A DNA stretch of 64,000 nucleotides from Sulfopaludibacter sp035606355. Its GTDB lineage: Bacteria > Acidobacteriota > Terriglobia > Bryobacterales > Bryobacteraceae. Under the pieces are notes generated by a model. It ran no database searches and was not told the DNA's origin. It saw only the letters and a program-made list of their open reading frames with translations. Below, one piece after another: positions 63,506 to 64,000 of the stretch. The position numbers and the translations under genes are program-made. Positions within the stretch are counted from its first letter, which is position 1. Each line of letters begins with the position of its first letter. The stretch spans positions 124,001 to 188,000 of the forward strand of contig DATNFO010000061.1 in the NCBI GenBank assembly GCA_035606355.1. The letters are read 5' to 3'.

Positions 63506-64000
63506 TTAGTAGTGGCGGGTGGCCACGGGACGCGGGGGAGCGGCAAAGCGGGCCGGCGGCTCGGTGCGTTCCACCGGGCGTTCCAACACCAGGCTGCGGA
63601 GCCCGGGCATGGCAGCGGCGCGCTGCCCCTTCTCGCCCACGGGAAGTTGGCCGGTGGTGAGATTCTTCAGGCCGAACAGCGCCAGCTCGAAGCGGTCCTT
63701 CACTCCGACCTTCTGGAAGAGGCGCGAGAGGTAGACCTTCACCGTGCCTTCGGAGATCATGAGCGTGGTCGCGATTTCCTTGTTCTTGAGACCCTGCGAG
63801 AGGAGGCTGACCAGTTGTCCTTCGCGCTGCGTCAAAGCCACGCGGCGGGCGCAGAGGAAGCTGTCCGTCAATGCCTTTTCGAACCACAACTCGCCGGCCT
63901 GTACCTTTAGGAGGCACTTCACCTGGAGATCGGTCGGAAGAGTTTTGCGCAGGATGCCCCGCACTCCCAGGCCCATCGCCTGGAACGCCAGCTCGGTCGA
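63506..64000 (-). CDS. LuxR/NarL-type response regulator (5-prime end beyond the window)
   Basis: The reading frame is open to the edge, so the N-terminus is missing. The visible start STELAFQAMGLGVRGILRKTLPTDLQVKCLLKVQAGELWFEKAL is the last part of a NarL-type receiver domain and linker. The DNA-binding domain reads LTQREGQLVSLLSQGLKNKEIATTLMISEGTVKVYLSRLFQKVGVKDRFELALFGL, the GerE/LuxR helix-turn-helix. An unusual 45-residue tail rich in Arg and Pro follows. The cognate kinase is not visible. The gene ends before a strong terminator. Confidence 0.92.
   Translation of the reverse strand, partial: STELAFQAMGLGVRGILRKTLPTDLQVKCLLKVQAGELWFEKALTDSFLCARRVALTQREGQLVSLLSQGLKNKEIATTLMISEGTVKVYLSRLFQKVGVKDRFELALFGLKNLTTGQLPVGEKGQRAAAMPGLRSLVLERPVERTEPPARFAAPPRPVATRHY

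Overview
The window looks like chromosomal DNA of an Acidobacteriota bacterium close to the Solibacter/Bryobacter group. This is inferred from GC-rich coding and from families typical of that lineage: two TIGR03435-type secreted proteins, three proteins with the TIGR03437 (Solibacter-type) C-terminal domain, ADOP/FtsX-type 'orphan' permeases, PadR- and BlaI-controlled operons, an M56 peptidase fused to a TonB domain, an Oar-like TonB-dependent receptor and WD40/PD40 secreted propellers. No rRNA, intact tRNA, CRISPR array or phage structural gene was found.

Left part (1-20 kb) is accessory and partly decayed. It opens with a two-gene minus-strand unit whose second member looks like a restriction-endonuclease-fold protein. 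A yefM-yoeB toxin-antitoxin pair is divergent from it, with a TGTACA dyad between them. Then come a small conserved protein, an ADOP permease fragment, a TIGR03435 protein, a PhoD-type phosphatase gene split by an apparent internal deletion, a PadR regulator with a membrane partner, a MazEF remnant, a MerR unit with a 19-bp promoter spacer, and a histidine kinase/response regulator pair followed by a TPR/PD40 protein that shares its 11-bp direct-repeat boxes. An amidohydrolase, a beheaded signal-peptide gene, an S51 peptidase, insertion-sequence-associated remnants, a TPR fragment, a RibD-like reductase, a second TIGR03435 protein and a GNAT acetyltransferase follow.

Middle part (20-42 kb) is mostly metabolic and envelope genes: an SBBP/TIGR03437 protein, a di-haem cytochrome c peroxidase-like protein, an M28 peptidase, a flavin/PNPOx-fold protein coupled to a transglutaminase-like protein, and a TauE/SafE permease. 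An overlapping purine-nitrogen operon (secreted protein, allantoinase, ureidoglycine aminohydrolase, allantoate amidohydrolase) takes allantoin to ureidoglycolate. It converges across a terminator on a PerR-like/KatG peroxide operon. An M13 peptidase sits 2 bases from a TonB-dependent receptor, and a secreted protein ends in a 20-codon Asn microsatellite.

Right part (42-64 kb) carries a two-gene unit of a 209-aa unknown plus an XRE-ImmA/IrrE protein under a promoter with a perfect dyad, a BlaI / M56-TonB / TonB / TonB operon, lysS with a LolC/E-type permease, a glycosyltransferase, a full ADOP permease, a GT39-like membrane protein, a methyltransferase, an outer-membrane barrel, two large TIGR03437 proteins and a LuxR-type regulator running off the edge. 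A family of hairpin repeats (GTACCGGCC arms) occupies the three convergent junctions here and even supplies stop codons.

A recurring theme is promoters whose -10 box lies only about 6-12 bases from the start codon, implying leaderless or nearly leaderless mRNAs, often with a palindromic operator inside the promoter.
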